Assembly (NCBI GenBank): GCA_963734435.1
Contig: CAVTHA010000015.1
Location: 455,004 to 519,003, forward strand
Source: Bog-756 sp963734435
GTDB taxonomy: Bacteria; Actinomycetota; Acidimicrobiia; Acidimicrobiales; RAAP-2
Direction of reading: 5' to 3'
DNA length: 64,000 bases
A program made the position numbers and the translations under genes. The notes below the pieces were generated by a model. That model saw nothing but the letters and a program-made list of their open reading frames with translations. It ran no database searches and was not told the DNA's origin. How positions within the stretch are numbered: the first letter of the stretch is position 1; each line of letters begins with the position of its first letter. Below are positions 38,337 to 45,902 of the stretch, piece after piece.

Positions 38337-39232
38337 TGTTGCGTGTGGTCCTGCCCAAAGGCTCCCTCGAGCGGGCCACGCTCGACCTGTTCGCGGCAGC
38401 CGATCTGGCGGTCGCCCGTTCGTCGGAGGTCGACTACCGGGCCACCATCGACGACCCGCGGGTGGACGAAGTGCGCATCCTGCGTCCTCAGGAGATCCCG
38501 CTCTACGTGGCGAGCGGCCTGTTCGACGTGGGCATCACCGGCCGTGACTGGGTGGAGGAACGGAGCAGCGAGGTGACCACTCTCGGCGTGCTGCAGTACT
38601 CCAAGGCCACCACGAATCCGGTCCGGGTGGTCCTCGCCGTGCCGACCGACTCGCGGGTGTCGTCGGTGACCGACCTGGCTGGGGCCGCCACCGGGCCGGA
38701 CGGCGCGTTGCGGGTGTCGACCGAATACCCGGCCCTGACCCGCCGCTTCCTGGAGCGTCACGGGGTGCGCGCCGAAGTGAGCCTGTCCTACGGCGCCACC
38801 GAGGCCAAGGTGCCCGACATCGCCGACTGCGTCGTGGAGATAACCGAGACGGGGCGGGCGCTTCGGGCCGCCGGGCTCAAGATCGTCGAGACCCTCCTGT
38901 TGTCGCACACCGAGCTGATCGCCAACCCCACCGCGGCCAAGGACGCCGAGAAGCGCCACGCCATGGAGCAGCTGCTCACGTTGCTCCAAGGCGCGCTCGA
39001 GGCGAGCGGCAAGGTGCTGGTCAAGCTCAACGTGGCCGCCGAACAGCTACCAGGGGTCATCGAGGTCCTCCCGTCCCTGCGATCGCCGACCGTCTCCGAG
39101 CTGTTCGGGGGAGGCGGGTTCGCCGTCGAGACGGTGGTCGCCAAGTCCGAGGTCAACGTCCTGATCCCGGCGCTCAAGGATCGCGGCGCCACTGACATCA
39201 TCGAGCTGGCGCTCTCGAAGATCGTTCATTGA
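38336..39232 (+). CDS. hisG: ATP phosphoribosyltransferase, long form
   Basis: First step of histidine synthesis: ATP plus PRPP. 298 residues, the long type with a C-terminal ACT-like regulatory domain (residues about 220-298, VLVKLNVAAEQLPGVIEVLP), so it should be feedback-inhibited by histidine without HisZ. Catalytic part: LRVVLPKGSLERATLDLFA, GLFDVGITGRDWV and the PRPP region CVVEITETGRALRAAGLKIV. Its ATG overlaps the ribH stop by one base. Confidence 0.96.
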   Translation: MLRVVLPKGSLERATLDLFAAADLAVARSSEVDYRATIDDPRVDEVRILRPQEIPLYVASGLFDVGITGRDWVEERSSEVTTLGVLQYSKATTNPVRVVLAVPTDSRVSSVTDLAGAATGPDGALRVSTEYPALTRRFLERHGVRAEVSLSYGATEAKVPDIADCVVEITETGRALRAAGLKIVETLLLSHTELIANPTAAKDAEKRHAMEQLLTLLQGALEASGKVLVKLNVAAEQLPGVIEVLPSLRSPTVSELFGGGGFAVETVVAKSEVNVLIPALKDRGATDIIELALSKIVH

Positions 39233-39241
39233 GGTGACGGG

Positions 39242-40160
39242 TTGACTTCGACTGAGCGGCCCGTAGCTGAGCACCTCGAACCGGTCGGGGGCACCCCGCT
39301 GGTCGGAGAGGTGATCGAGTTCGACGACGACCGGGGTCTTGGCGTCGTCGAGTACGGGCCGGGGGAGCGGATCCCTTTCCATTGCACGGCCATCTCGGAC
39401 GGATCACGCTCCGTCGCCGTCGGGACGGTCGTCGCCTTCGTGGTGTCGGCGGGCAGGCTGGGGCAGCTGGAAGCACGAACGGTGCGGCCGCTCCCCGGGG
39501 TGGTCCCCCCCGGCTCGACGCTCGGCACCGGGCGGGAACAGGTGGATGCCGAGCGCGTCGCCGGCCGAAACGGACGGCGGGCCGGTTCCGGACCGGCTCG
39601 CTTACCCCGTGCCCGAGCCTGAGTCGTCCCCGGTCCTCCCCGAGTGGGGAGATCCGGCGCCAGAGATTCCCGAACCGTCCACAGAGCCGTCGCGGTCATC
39701 GGAACCGGCGCGGTCATCGGAACCGGTGCCGGCATTCGAACCGGCGCGGTCATCGGAACCGGTGCCGGCATTCGAACCGGCGCGGTCATCGGAACCGGTG
39801 CGGGCATTCGAACCGGCGCGGTCATCGGAACCGGTGCCGGCATTCGAACCCGAACCATCGCGGGTATCGGCACCGAGCCCGGCCGACCCACCCCGGTTCG
39901 TGTTCGACCAGGACGCCGGCGACCACCCGCCGGCCGGCCCTTCGCCGGTCCCGGAAGTATCCGGACCGATCCGATCCGATCGGTCCGAAGGAGCCGAGGG
40001 CGGGGACGCGTCATCGGCACCGTCCGGGGCGCCCGACCCGGCGGCCGAGCGGGAAGGTCCGCGTCCGGACTTCTGGGCGCCGTTCGGCAAGCCGGCTGCC
40101 GGTCCGCCCCCGACCTGGCGGACGCCAGTCACCCGGCGCCGGTCGGCCGAAGAGGACTGA
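39242..40160 (+). CDS. Cold-shock-like domain protein with Pro/Glu/Ser repeat tail, frameshifted
   Basis: Start TTG 39242 with GAGGTGA at ideal distance. Residues about 18-75 (GEVIEFDDDRGLGVVEYGPG, then IPFHCTAISDG and VAFVVSAGRLGQ) resemble a divergent cold-shock/OB-type fold. An extra base near 39564 then shifts the frame at DAERVA, AETDGGPVPDRLAYPVP. Next comes a low-complexity tail built on a 12-residue repeat (SSEPVPAFEPAR), encoded by the 18/36-bp minisatellite, and an Asp/Ser/Pro-rich end of 305 residues in total. The last ~560 bp overlap the 3' end of the convergent MFS gene, and which frame is translated there is uncertain. Function unknown. Confidence 0.6.
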
Positions 40161-41761
40161 TCCGCGACCTGTTCGTCGCTCGCGCCGCTCTCCGCTTCCT
40201 CTGAACTGTCCCCGTCCTGGTTCGCGTTCTGGTCCGGGTCTTCGGCGTAGGGATTCCCGAGGATGTCGCGGGCCATGTCAATGACCACGGCACTGTCGGC
40301 GTCCTCCTTGGTCACCACGCCGAGCACGGGGGCGGCCAGCAGCCCGGTCACGATCCCTGTCTGGGACATGGACTCGGCCTGCACCACGCTCCACTCCCAG
40401 AGCCGACCCACCATGTCGGGGCTGGTGGCCGTGCGGTTCGGATACTTGAGCCAACAGTTCACCGTGGCGTGCGCCAGTCCGGTGACCGCCGGGAAGAGCC
40501 AGATCAGGCGGTAGTTCCCGGTGGCATCGATGACGATCGCGGCGATGTAGGCGAGTACCACACTGCACAGGTTGAACGGGGCCAGTAGCACTCCGAGTCG
40601 TTGGCCGAGACCGCCCGCCCTGGGTAGCAGTTGGAGGAGAAGTGGGGCCATCACGATGATGTAGGCCCCGACGAAGGGCGCCCCGACGTACGCCAGGACG
40701 ACTGCTTGCCACAGGTGGGTGTCGAAGTACTGCACGCCAGCCAGTGCCGCTCCGACGAGGGGGGCCCCCACGGCCAGCTGCATGGGCGAGAGCCACCGGC
40801 TCAGGGGGACACCGAGCGCGATCCCGATGATGAACACCGGCAGCCCGGTGGCCAGGCCAGCGGTCGTCTGGGCGCCGGCTCCGGCGTGGAGCACCCGTTG
40901 GAAGAAGAGGATGGCTACGTAGGCGGTTGAGCCCACTCCCGACCAGAAGAGCAGCGATCCGGCCACCAACACCTTGGCGTTCGGCCCGGAAAGGATGTCC
41001 CGAAGCTCGTCCCGGGTGGGTCTCGCCCGCTCTTTCCTATCGGCTTCCGCCCCAAACGTGGCGGTCGGTGCTTCACGAACCAGGAGGAGCACGACGATTC
41101 CCACCGCGATCAGAATGACTGCATCCACCTGAAAGGGCAGGTTCCAGGTACTGGGCTGGCTCTGCTTCCAGGATGCGTACACCGTTGCCTTGATGGTCAG
41201 GCTGGCCAGAGTGCCGAGCACCGTGGTCAAAAGGAGCGCCTTGATCCACCGGCTACGGCCGAACACTTCGGGCACCACCGCTACGTTCGTCAGGGTGAAC
41301 ACGGACGACGCCTGGCTGGCGATCAAGATCATCAATACCAGGAGCCAGTATCCGCTTACCACGGTGAACATCCACGTTGCGACGCCCATCGCTATCAAGC
41401 TGCCGGCCATGTAGGGCGTGCGCCGACCCACCCGGCTCCGGGTCCGATCACTGAGCCTTCCGGCCACGGGGTAGATGATCCAGCTGAGCAGCCGGTCGGC
41501 GGTGAGGGCGAAGGTGACCGCCAGCGCCCCCGACGCCCGTTGCTGCACGAAGAGGGTGATCAGGACACCGGACACGGCCAGGTTGGCCCGGGGCCCGACC
41601 AACCCGATCGACAGTCCGATGAAGCTCCGGACCCGCGAGCCGTCGATTCCGGCCAGTCTGTCGGCGCCGGTCGCCTGGTCGGCCTGGCCGGCCTGGCCGG
41701 ACGAATCGGTCGACGGCGAATCGGGGCGAGGAGCGGGCGGTGGGTCGGGCCCCGCGCTCAC
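39602..41761 (-). CDS. MFS transporter (GPH/sugar-cation symporter-like) with long hydrophilic tail
   Basis: 719 residues. The first ~480 form about 12 membrane segments of a major facilitator; the cytoplasmic loop GRLSDRTRSRVGRRTPYMAG is the marker of the glycoside-pentoside-hexuronide/MFS_2 branch. Substrate unknown. After NPYAEDPDQNANQDGD the protein has a very acidic, repetitive tail of about 230 residues (repeats of SDDRAGSNAGTG) encoded by the minisatellite shared with the convergent gene. The start is GTG 41761, overlapping the DUF1844 stop by 4 nt. The tail has no family counterpart that I know. Confidence 0.8.
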   Translation of the reverse strand: MSAGPDPPPAPRPDSPSTDSSGQAGQADQATGADRLAGIDGSRVRSFIGLSIGLVGPRANLAVSGVLITLFVQQRASGALAVTFALTADRLLSWIIYPVAGRLSDRTRSRVGRRTPYMAGSLIAMGVATWMFTVVSGYWLLVLMILIASQASSVFTLTNVAVVPEVFGRSRWIKALLLTTVLGTLASLTIKATVYASWKQSQPSTWNLPFQVDAVILIAVGIVVLLLVREAPTATFGAEADRKERARPTRDELRDILSGPNAKVLVAGSLLFWSGVGSTAYVAILFFQRVLHAGAGAQTTAGLATGLPVFIIGIALGVPLSRWLSPMQLAVGAPLVGAALAGVQYFDTHLWQAVVLAYVGAPFVGAYIIVMAPLLLQLLPRAGGLGQRLGVLLAPFNLCSVVLAYIAAIVIDATGNYRLIWLFPAVTGLAHATVNCWLKYPNRTATSPDMVGRLWEWSVVQAESMSQTGIVTGLLAAPVLGVVTKEDADSAVVIDMARDILGNPYAEDPDQNANQDGDSSEEAESGASDEQVADQSSSADRRRVTGVRQVGGGPAAGLPNGAQKSGRGPSRSAAGSGAPDGADDASPPSAPSDRSDRIGPDTSGTGEGPAGGWSPASWSNTNRGGSAGLGADTRDGSGSNAGTGSDDRAGSNARTGSDDRAGSNAGTGSDDRAGSNAGTGSDDRAGSDDRDGSVDGSGISGAGSPHSGRTGDDSGSGTG
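39691..39852. repeat. 18-bp/36-bp minisatellite
   Basis: Nine 18-bp units in order A-AB-AB-AB'-AB. A is CGCGGTCATCGGAACCGG (at 39691, 39709, 39745, 39781, 39817); B is TGCCGGCATTCGAACCGG (at 39727, 39763, 39799 and 39835, the third with one change and the last with one). It is open in at least two + frames and the MFS frame on the minus strand, and codes repeats in both convergent proteins. Confidence 0.95.
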
Positions 41762-42273
41762 CCGCCCGGGTCGGACGGCTCGGAGCTGCCCGCTCCGCCG
41801 GCTGCGTCCCCGGTGTCCGATGCCCCTCCGTTGGCGCCTACGCCGGAGGCCACATCGGCGCCGGCCCGCTTGGCCCCCTCGATCTGGACGAAGGCCAGGC
41901 GTAGCTGGCTCAGCCCGTCCTTCAATTGTGGCTCGGCCTCGCCCAGCCGCCCGCTCAGGCCGTCGATCACGCTGCCGAGGGCGTCGATGGCCAGCCGAGC
42001 TTGGTCGAGCCGAGCCGGTTGTTGGGACAGATACAGCGCAGCCAGCTCGAACAGCCCGTAGCAGTGGTTGGCGATGACCACTTCGGCGGGTGAGTTGGCC
42101 AGCTCCGCTTGCATGGCCGCCATCTGCTCGGCCAGGGCCTCCGGATCTCTGCCACCCGGAGGAGTACCCGAGCTATCACCGGCGGAGAAGTCGTCATCTC
42201 CAGGTGGGCCCCCGGCCGCTTCTCCAGGCCTCTCGACCGGATGCTCGCCTTCGGGTGTCCACAACGTGCTCAC
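41758..42273 (-). CDS. DUF1844 family protein
   Basis: 171 residues. The central helical part (EVVIANHCYGLFELAALYLS, ARLAIDALGSVIDGLSGRLG and QLRLAFVQIEGAK) matches the DUF1844 family, short helical proteins of unknown function often found beside infC in actinobacteria, as here. The N-terminal 45 and C-terminal 30 residues are low-complexity. GTG 42273 was chosen because TAGGCT lies 7 nt upstream of it. It overlaps the MFS gene downstream (GTGA) and is divergent from infC. Confidence 0.8.
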   Translation of the reverse strand: MSTLWTPEGEHPVERPGEAAGGPPGDDDFSAGDSSGTPPGGRDPEALAEQMAAMQAELANSPAEVVIANHCYGLFELAALYLSQQPARLDQARLAIDALGSVIDGLSGRLGEAEPQLKDGLSQLRLAFVQIEGAKRAGADVASGVGANGGASDTGDAAGGAGSSEPSDPGG

Positions 42274-42280
42274 GACTGGT

Positions 42281-42286
42281 AGCCTA
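42281..42286 (-). promoter_or_regulatory. Candidate -10 hexamer for the DUF1844 gene
   Basis: TAGGCT read on the minus strand, 7 nt before GTG 42273; leaderless arrangement. Confidence 0.45.
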
Positions 42287-42456
42287 AAGCACTGATAGAC
42301 GAGGAAGCGGGGTCTCGAGGTCGAAGACCCCCACCCGGCCACGAGGTAGCCGACCAGTTGTCGGATGGGTGCGTCGGGTCAATGGGACCGGTGGTTGCCA
42401 GTGCGGCTGGGGCCGGCGGTTGGCTCCGCTCCTTCGACGTAGGTCACCGGGGAACC
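42287..42456 (+). promoter_or_regulatory. infC leader region
   Basis: About 170 bp between the divergent DUF1844 start and infC. CCGAC (42350-42354) and GTCGG (42360-42364) form a small hairpin; several GC-rich pairings are possible around it. In many bacteria the infC-rpmI-rplT leader is an autoregulatory RNA bound by L20 or IF3. No specific class can be assigned from the sequence. Confidence 0.3.
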
Positions 42457-43182
42457 GTGACCCGACGAGAGGACGGAAGTCGAATAGCAGCCACCATCAC
42501 CACTGAACCTCGCATCAACGACAGGATCCGCGCCCGCGAGGTGCGGCTGGTCGACCCCGACGGCGAGCAGCTGGGCATCAAGCTGTTACCTGAGGCCCTG
42601 GCCATCGCCAACGAGCTCGATCTGGACCTGGTCGAGGTGGCGCCCGGGGCCAATCCGCCCGTATGCCGAATCATGGACTACGGGAAATTCAAATTCGATG
42701 CCGCCCAACGGGCCAAGGAGTCGAGGCGCAAAGCGGTCCATGTAGGGATCAAGGAGATGAAGTACCGGCCGAAAATCGGCGACGGCGACTTCGACACCAA
42801 GACCCGGCAAGTGGCCAAATTCCTCGAAGAGGGCCACAAGGTCAAGGTCACCATCATGTTCCGTGGCCGCGAGGTGTTCCATCCCGAGCTGGGGAAGCGG
42901 ATCCTCGATCGCATCGCGGACCAGATGGACGGGATCGGGAAGGCCGAGTCCGTTCCGCGGCTGGACGGCCGGAACATGGTGATGGTGCTGGCGCCGGACA
43001 AGCGGGCAAAGCAGTCGGCGGCGTCACGTGGATCCAACCACGCCACGGACGGTACCAATGGATCGGCCCCGATGAGCGACGGCTCGGGTGCCCAGCCGGT
43101 GATCGAGGTGGACGGCCACCACGCTCCCGAGCCGCAGGGTGACGAGGCCCGGGCCGTGGGGGCGACTGAAGGAGAGGGATGA
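42457..43182 (+). CDS. infC: Translation initiation factor IF-3
   Basis: Binds the 30S subunit and polices start-codon choice. The core runs from PRINDRIRAREVRLVDPDG through VEVAPGANPPVCRIMDYGKF to RKAVHVGIKEMKYRPKIG and GKAESVPRLDGRNMVMVLAP. A hydrophilic tail of about 50 residues follows. The start is unclear. GTG 42457 is in frame, but an ATA at 42484 (9 nt after GAGAGGA) lies closer to the usual distance before EPRIND; rare start codons are known in infC, where they allow IF3 autocontrol. The listed start is the GTG. Followed at once by rpmI. Confidence 0.93.
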   Translation: MTRREDGSRIAATITTEPRINDRIRAREVRLVDPDGEQLGIKLLPEALAIANELDLDLVEVAPGANPPVCRIMDYGKFKFDAAQRAKESRRKAVHVGIKEMKYRPKIGDGDFDTKTRQVAKFLEEGHKVKVTIMFRGREVFHPELGKRILDRIADQMDGIGKAESVPRLDGRNMVMVLAPDKRAKQSAASRGSNHATDGTNGSAPMSDGSGAQPVIEVDGHHAPEPQGDEARAVGATEGEG

Positions 43183-43186
43183 GACG

Positions 43187-43381
43187 ATGCCGAAGATGAA
43201 GACCGACAGCGGCGCACGCAAGCGGGTCCGGGTCACCGGAACCGGCCGGATGCGCCGTGGCAAGGCGTTTCGCTCTCACCTACTGGAGAAGAAGTCGAGC
43301 GCTCGCAAACGCCGCTTGGGCCGCGAGGTCGACTTCGCACCCGGCGATGCTCGTCAGGTCAAGCGCATGCTCGGCCGCTAA
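43187..43381 (+). CDS. rpmI: 50S ribosomal protein L35
   Basis: 64 residues, highly basic, canonical: PKMKTDSGARKRVRVTGTG and SHLLEKKSSARKRRL. ATG at 43187 lies 4 nt after the infC stop with GGAGAGGGATGAG upstream serving as ribosome site. L35 sits in the large subunit; the infC-rpmI-rplT order is near universal. Confidence 0.97.
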   Translation: MPKMKTDSGARKRVRVTGTGRMRRGKAFRSHLLEKKSSARKRRLGREVDFAPGDARQVKRMLGR

Positions 43382-43539
43382 CCAGGACGAGCAACGCCCA
43401 CCGCATCGGCGGTGGACCTGTGGACCGGGGGTCAAGCGTCCACCTGCGCTGGCGGCAGCCGGCGACGAGCCCGACTCCGATAGCGCCGTCCCCATCAGAT
43501 CGTTCAATCGCCCCATACGAACACAGAAGGAGCCCCCAC
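43382..43539 (+). promoter_or_regulatory. Long rpmI-rplT spacer with a hairpin
   Basis: 158 bp, longer than the few tens of bases usual between these genes. GGTGGAC (43411-43417) is complementary to GTCCACC (43438-43444), a perfect 7-bp stem around a 20-nt loop. It could be an L20 control element or an RNA processing site. AGAAGGAG at its end is the rplT ribosome site. Confidence 0.35.
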
Positions 43540-43926
43540 ATGGCCCGAGTCAAGCGCGCTGTACACGCCAAGAAGCACCATCGAGCCGTCCTCGAGCAGG
43601 CTCAGGGCTACTACGGGAACAAGAGCCGGTCGTTCCGGGCAGCCAACGAGCAGGTCATGCACTCGATGCAGTACGCCTACCGCGATCGCCGCGCCCGCAA
43701 GGGCGACTTCCGTCAGCTCTGGATCCAGCGGATCAACGCCGCCGCCCGCCTCAACGGAACCAGTTACAGCCGGTTCATCGCCGGACTCCACCGGGCCGAC
43801 GTCGATGTGGATCGCAAGGTGCTCGCCGACCTGGCCGTCACCGAGCCCGAGGCGTTCTCCGCCCTGGTCCAGGTGGCGAACGAGGCTTTGGTGGATGCCC
43901 CACCGAGTACCCAGGCCAGGCCCTGA
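43540..43926 (+). CDS. rplT: 50S ribosomal protein L20
   Basis: 128 residues, basic, with ARVKRAVHAKKHHRAVLEQA, GYYGNKSRSFRAANEQVMHS and LWIQRINAAARLNGTSYSRF. Early assembly protein of the 50S subunit; in other bacteria it represses its own operon. ATG 43540 follows AGAAGGAG. The C-terminal dozen residues (DAPPSTQARP) are extra. Its TGA overlaps an in-frame CTG that probably starts the next gene. Confidence 0.97.
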   Translation: MARVKRAVHAKKHHRAVLEQAQGYYGNKSRSFRAANEQVMHSMQYAYRDRRARKGDFRQLWIQRINAAARLNGTSYSRFIAGLHRADVDVDRKVLADLAVTEPEAFSALVQVANEALVDAPPSTQARP

Positions 43927-44807
43927 CCCTGAGCGGGCTGGCCTACACCCACCAACGCGTCCGCCGCGTCCGGCAGTTGCTCCGGAAGCGCAACTTGCGT
44001 CGTTCGGAAGGCGCCCTGGTCGTTGAGGGAGCTGAGCTGCTGTCGGCGGCTCTGGACTCCGGCTTGGCCGTCGAGGCCGTCTACGTGGCGCCCGGGGGGC
44101 GGATCCGGGCCGGGGAGAGCCAGACCGTCGAGCGCGCATACGGCGGCGGTGCCCGAGTGTTCGACCTCGCCCCCGGTGTGGTCGAACGGATTGCCGACAC
44201 GGCTACGCCGCAGGCCATCCTGGCGGTGGTCGGGTACGCCACAGCCCAGCTGGACGAGATCGAGGCCCGATCGATGGTCATGGTCTGTGTCGATGTGCGC
44301 GATCCGGGCAATGCGGGCACGATGATCCGGACGGCAGATGCGGCCGGCGTCGAGGCAGTGATCTGCTGCGACGGCACCGTCGACCCGACCAATCCCAAGA
44401 CGGTGAGAGCAACATCGGGGTCGCTGTTCCATCTTCCGGTGGTGTGGGGGGTGACGGTGGACGATGTGCTCGGAAGCCTGAAGGGCAGGGGCTTCATCAC
44501 CGTCGGAGCGATGGTCCGAGGAGGAGCCGACTATGTCACCGTCGACTGGCACCGACCGGTGGCCCTGGTGTTCGGCAACGAGTCCTCCGGTCTGGGCCCG
44601 TCGATGGCCGAGCTCCTCGATGAGCGGGTTTCGATCCCCATGAGCGGCCGGGCCGAGTCCCTCAACGTCGGGAGCTCGGCCGCAGTGCTCTGCTTCGAAG
44701 CGCTTCGTCAACGAACCGGGGGCGGTGCTGGCACCAACCCCGGCCCCGCCGGGCCGCCCTCTACCATGCTGACCATGAAGGAGCGGGCGGCGAGGGAGTC
44801 CCTATGA
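43923..44807 (+). CDS. TrmH/SpoU-family RNA 2'-O-methyltransferase, possible CTG start
   Basis: About 294 residues with the SPOUT trefoil-knot motifs: MVCVDVRDPGNAGTMIRTAD (motif 1), VALVFGNESSGLG (motif 2) and ISIPMSGRAESLNVGSSAAV-like motif 3, preceded by an L30e-like substrate domain (LRRSEGALVVEGAELLSAAL). Likely methylates 23S rRNA ribose. No ATG, GTG or TTG lies in frame between the rplT stop and the conserved N-terminus; CTG 43923, overlapping the rplT stop as CTGA, is the candidate. Location between rplT and pheS is conserved in many bacteria. The stop overlaps the pheS ATG (ATGA). Confidence 0.88.
   Translation: MTLSGLAYTHQRVRRVRQLLRKRNLRRSEGALVVEGAELLSAALDSGLAVEAVYVAPGGRIRAGESQTVERAYGGGARVFDLAPGVVERIADTATPQAILAVVGYATAQLDEIEARSMVMVCVDVRDPGNAGTMIRTADAAGVEAVICCDGTVDPTNPKTVRATSGSLFHLPVVWGVTVDDVLGSLKGRGFITVGAMVRGGADYVTVDWHRPVALVFGNESSGLGPSMAELLDERVSIPMSGRAESLNVGSSAAVLCFEALRQRTGGGAGTNPGPAGPPSTMLTMKERAARESL
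44762..44767 (+). promoter_or_regulatory. Candidate -10 hexamer ahead of pheST
   Basis: TACCAT within the end of the methyltransferase gene, about 36 nt before pheS. Seven nucleotides after it is an ATG (44775) in the methyltransferase frame, so a ten-codon leader peptide (MKERAARESL) would be possible, though nothing suggests Phe-codon attenuation. Confidence 0.3.
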
Positions 44808-45880
44808 CCGATGGGATGACCGATGGGCTCGACGTGGAGTCACTGCTCGACGAGGCTCGGACAGCCATCGCCTCGGCAACGTCGTCCGAGGCGATCCGCC
44901 TGGTGGCGGCGTCGGTGTCGGGCAAGAAGTCCCCGCTGGCGGAGGCCAGCCGGCACCTCGGCTCGCTCGATCCGGAGGCCCGGAAGGAGCTGGGCCGGCA
45001 ATTGCACGAGGCTCGCACCACCATCGAGCGCCTGCTCGAGCACCGTCGCCGCGACATCCGCTCCGCCGAGCTCAACCGCGAGATGTCACAAGGCCGGATC
45101 GATCTCACCGAGTTCGTCCCCGGCTCAGTCCCGGCTCCCCCGGCCCGGGGCCACCTGCACCTGGTGAGCCAGACCCGTGACGCCCTGGAGGACGTGTTCG
45201 TGGGCATGGGCTTCGAGGTCGCCGAAGGGCCCGAGATCGAGACGGACTGGTACAACTTCGGGGCCCTCAACATGCCTCCGGGCCATCCGGCCCGGAGCAT
45301 GTGGGACACCTTCTATCTGAATCTGGGAGCGCCCGAGACCGTCGTACTCCGGACCCACACCTCGCCGGTGCAGGTCCACCTCATGGAGGAGGCTGTGGTC
45401 AACGGCGGCCTCCCCATCCATGCCGTCATGCCCGGCCGGTGCTATCGACAGGAGACCGAAGACGCTCGCCACCTCGCCGTGTTCCACCAGATCGAGGGGC
45501 TGGTGGTCGACAAGGGGATCACCTTCGCCGATCTGGCCGGCACCATCGAGGTGTTCACGACGGCCTACTTCGGGCCCGACATCCACTCGCGACTCCGTCC
45601 CGCCTACTTCCCGTTCACCGAGCCGTCGGCGGAATTCGAGATCACGTGCACGATCTGTCATGGAGCTGGCTGCCGCACCTGCTCACAGACCGGATGGATC
45701 GAGCTCGGAGGATGCGGGATGGTCGACCCCGCCGTCTTCGCCGCGGTCGGGATCGACGCGGAGGCTTGGACCGGATTCGCGTTCGGGTTCGGCATCGATC
45801 GCTGCGCACAGATGCGCCACCAGATCGCCGACCTACGTGCCTTGACCGACAACGACATTCGCTTCCTGCAGCAGTTCTGA
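44804..45880 (+). CDS. pheS: Phenylalanyl-tRNA synthetase alpha subunit
   Basis: 358 residues. N-terminal coiled-coil arm, then the class II catalytic domain: GHLHLVSQTRDALEDVFVGM, TDWYNFGALNMPPGHPARSM (motif 1 region), LRTHTSPVQVHLM and PGRCYRQETEDARH (motif 2), and FAFGFGIDRCAQMRHQIAD (motif 3). Aminoacylates tRNA-Phe with PheT as an (alpha-beta)2 enzyme. ATG 44804 overlaps the preceding stop and has GAGGGAG upstream. Intact. Confidence 0.97.
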   Translation: MTDGMTDGLDVESLLDEARTAIASATSSEAIRLVAASVSGKKSPLAEASRHLGSLDPEARKELGRQLHEARTTIERLLEHRRRDIRSAELNREMSQGRIDLTEFVPGSVPAPPARGHLHLVSQTRDALEDVFVGMGFEVAEGPEIETDWYNFGALNMPPGHPARSMWDTFYLNLGAPETVVLRTHTSPVQVHLMEEAVVNGGLPIHAVMPGRCYRQETEDARHLAVFHQIEGLVVDKGITFADLAGTIEVFTTAYFGPDIHSRLRPAYFPFTEPSAEFEITCTICHGAGCRTCSQTGWIELGGCGMVDPAVFAAVGIDAEAWTGFAFGFGIDRCAQMRHQIADLRALTDNDIRFLQQF

Positions 45881-45902
45881 AGCCCGACCAACGAGGAGAG
45901 CT

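Noticed and set aside
39691..39852. CRISPR array or intergenic palindromic repeats
   Set aside because: Units are contiguous 18-mers without unique spacers, and they lie in coding sequence.
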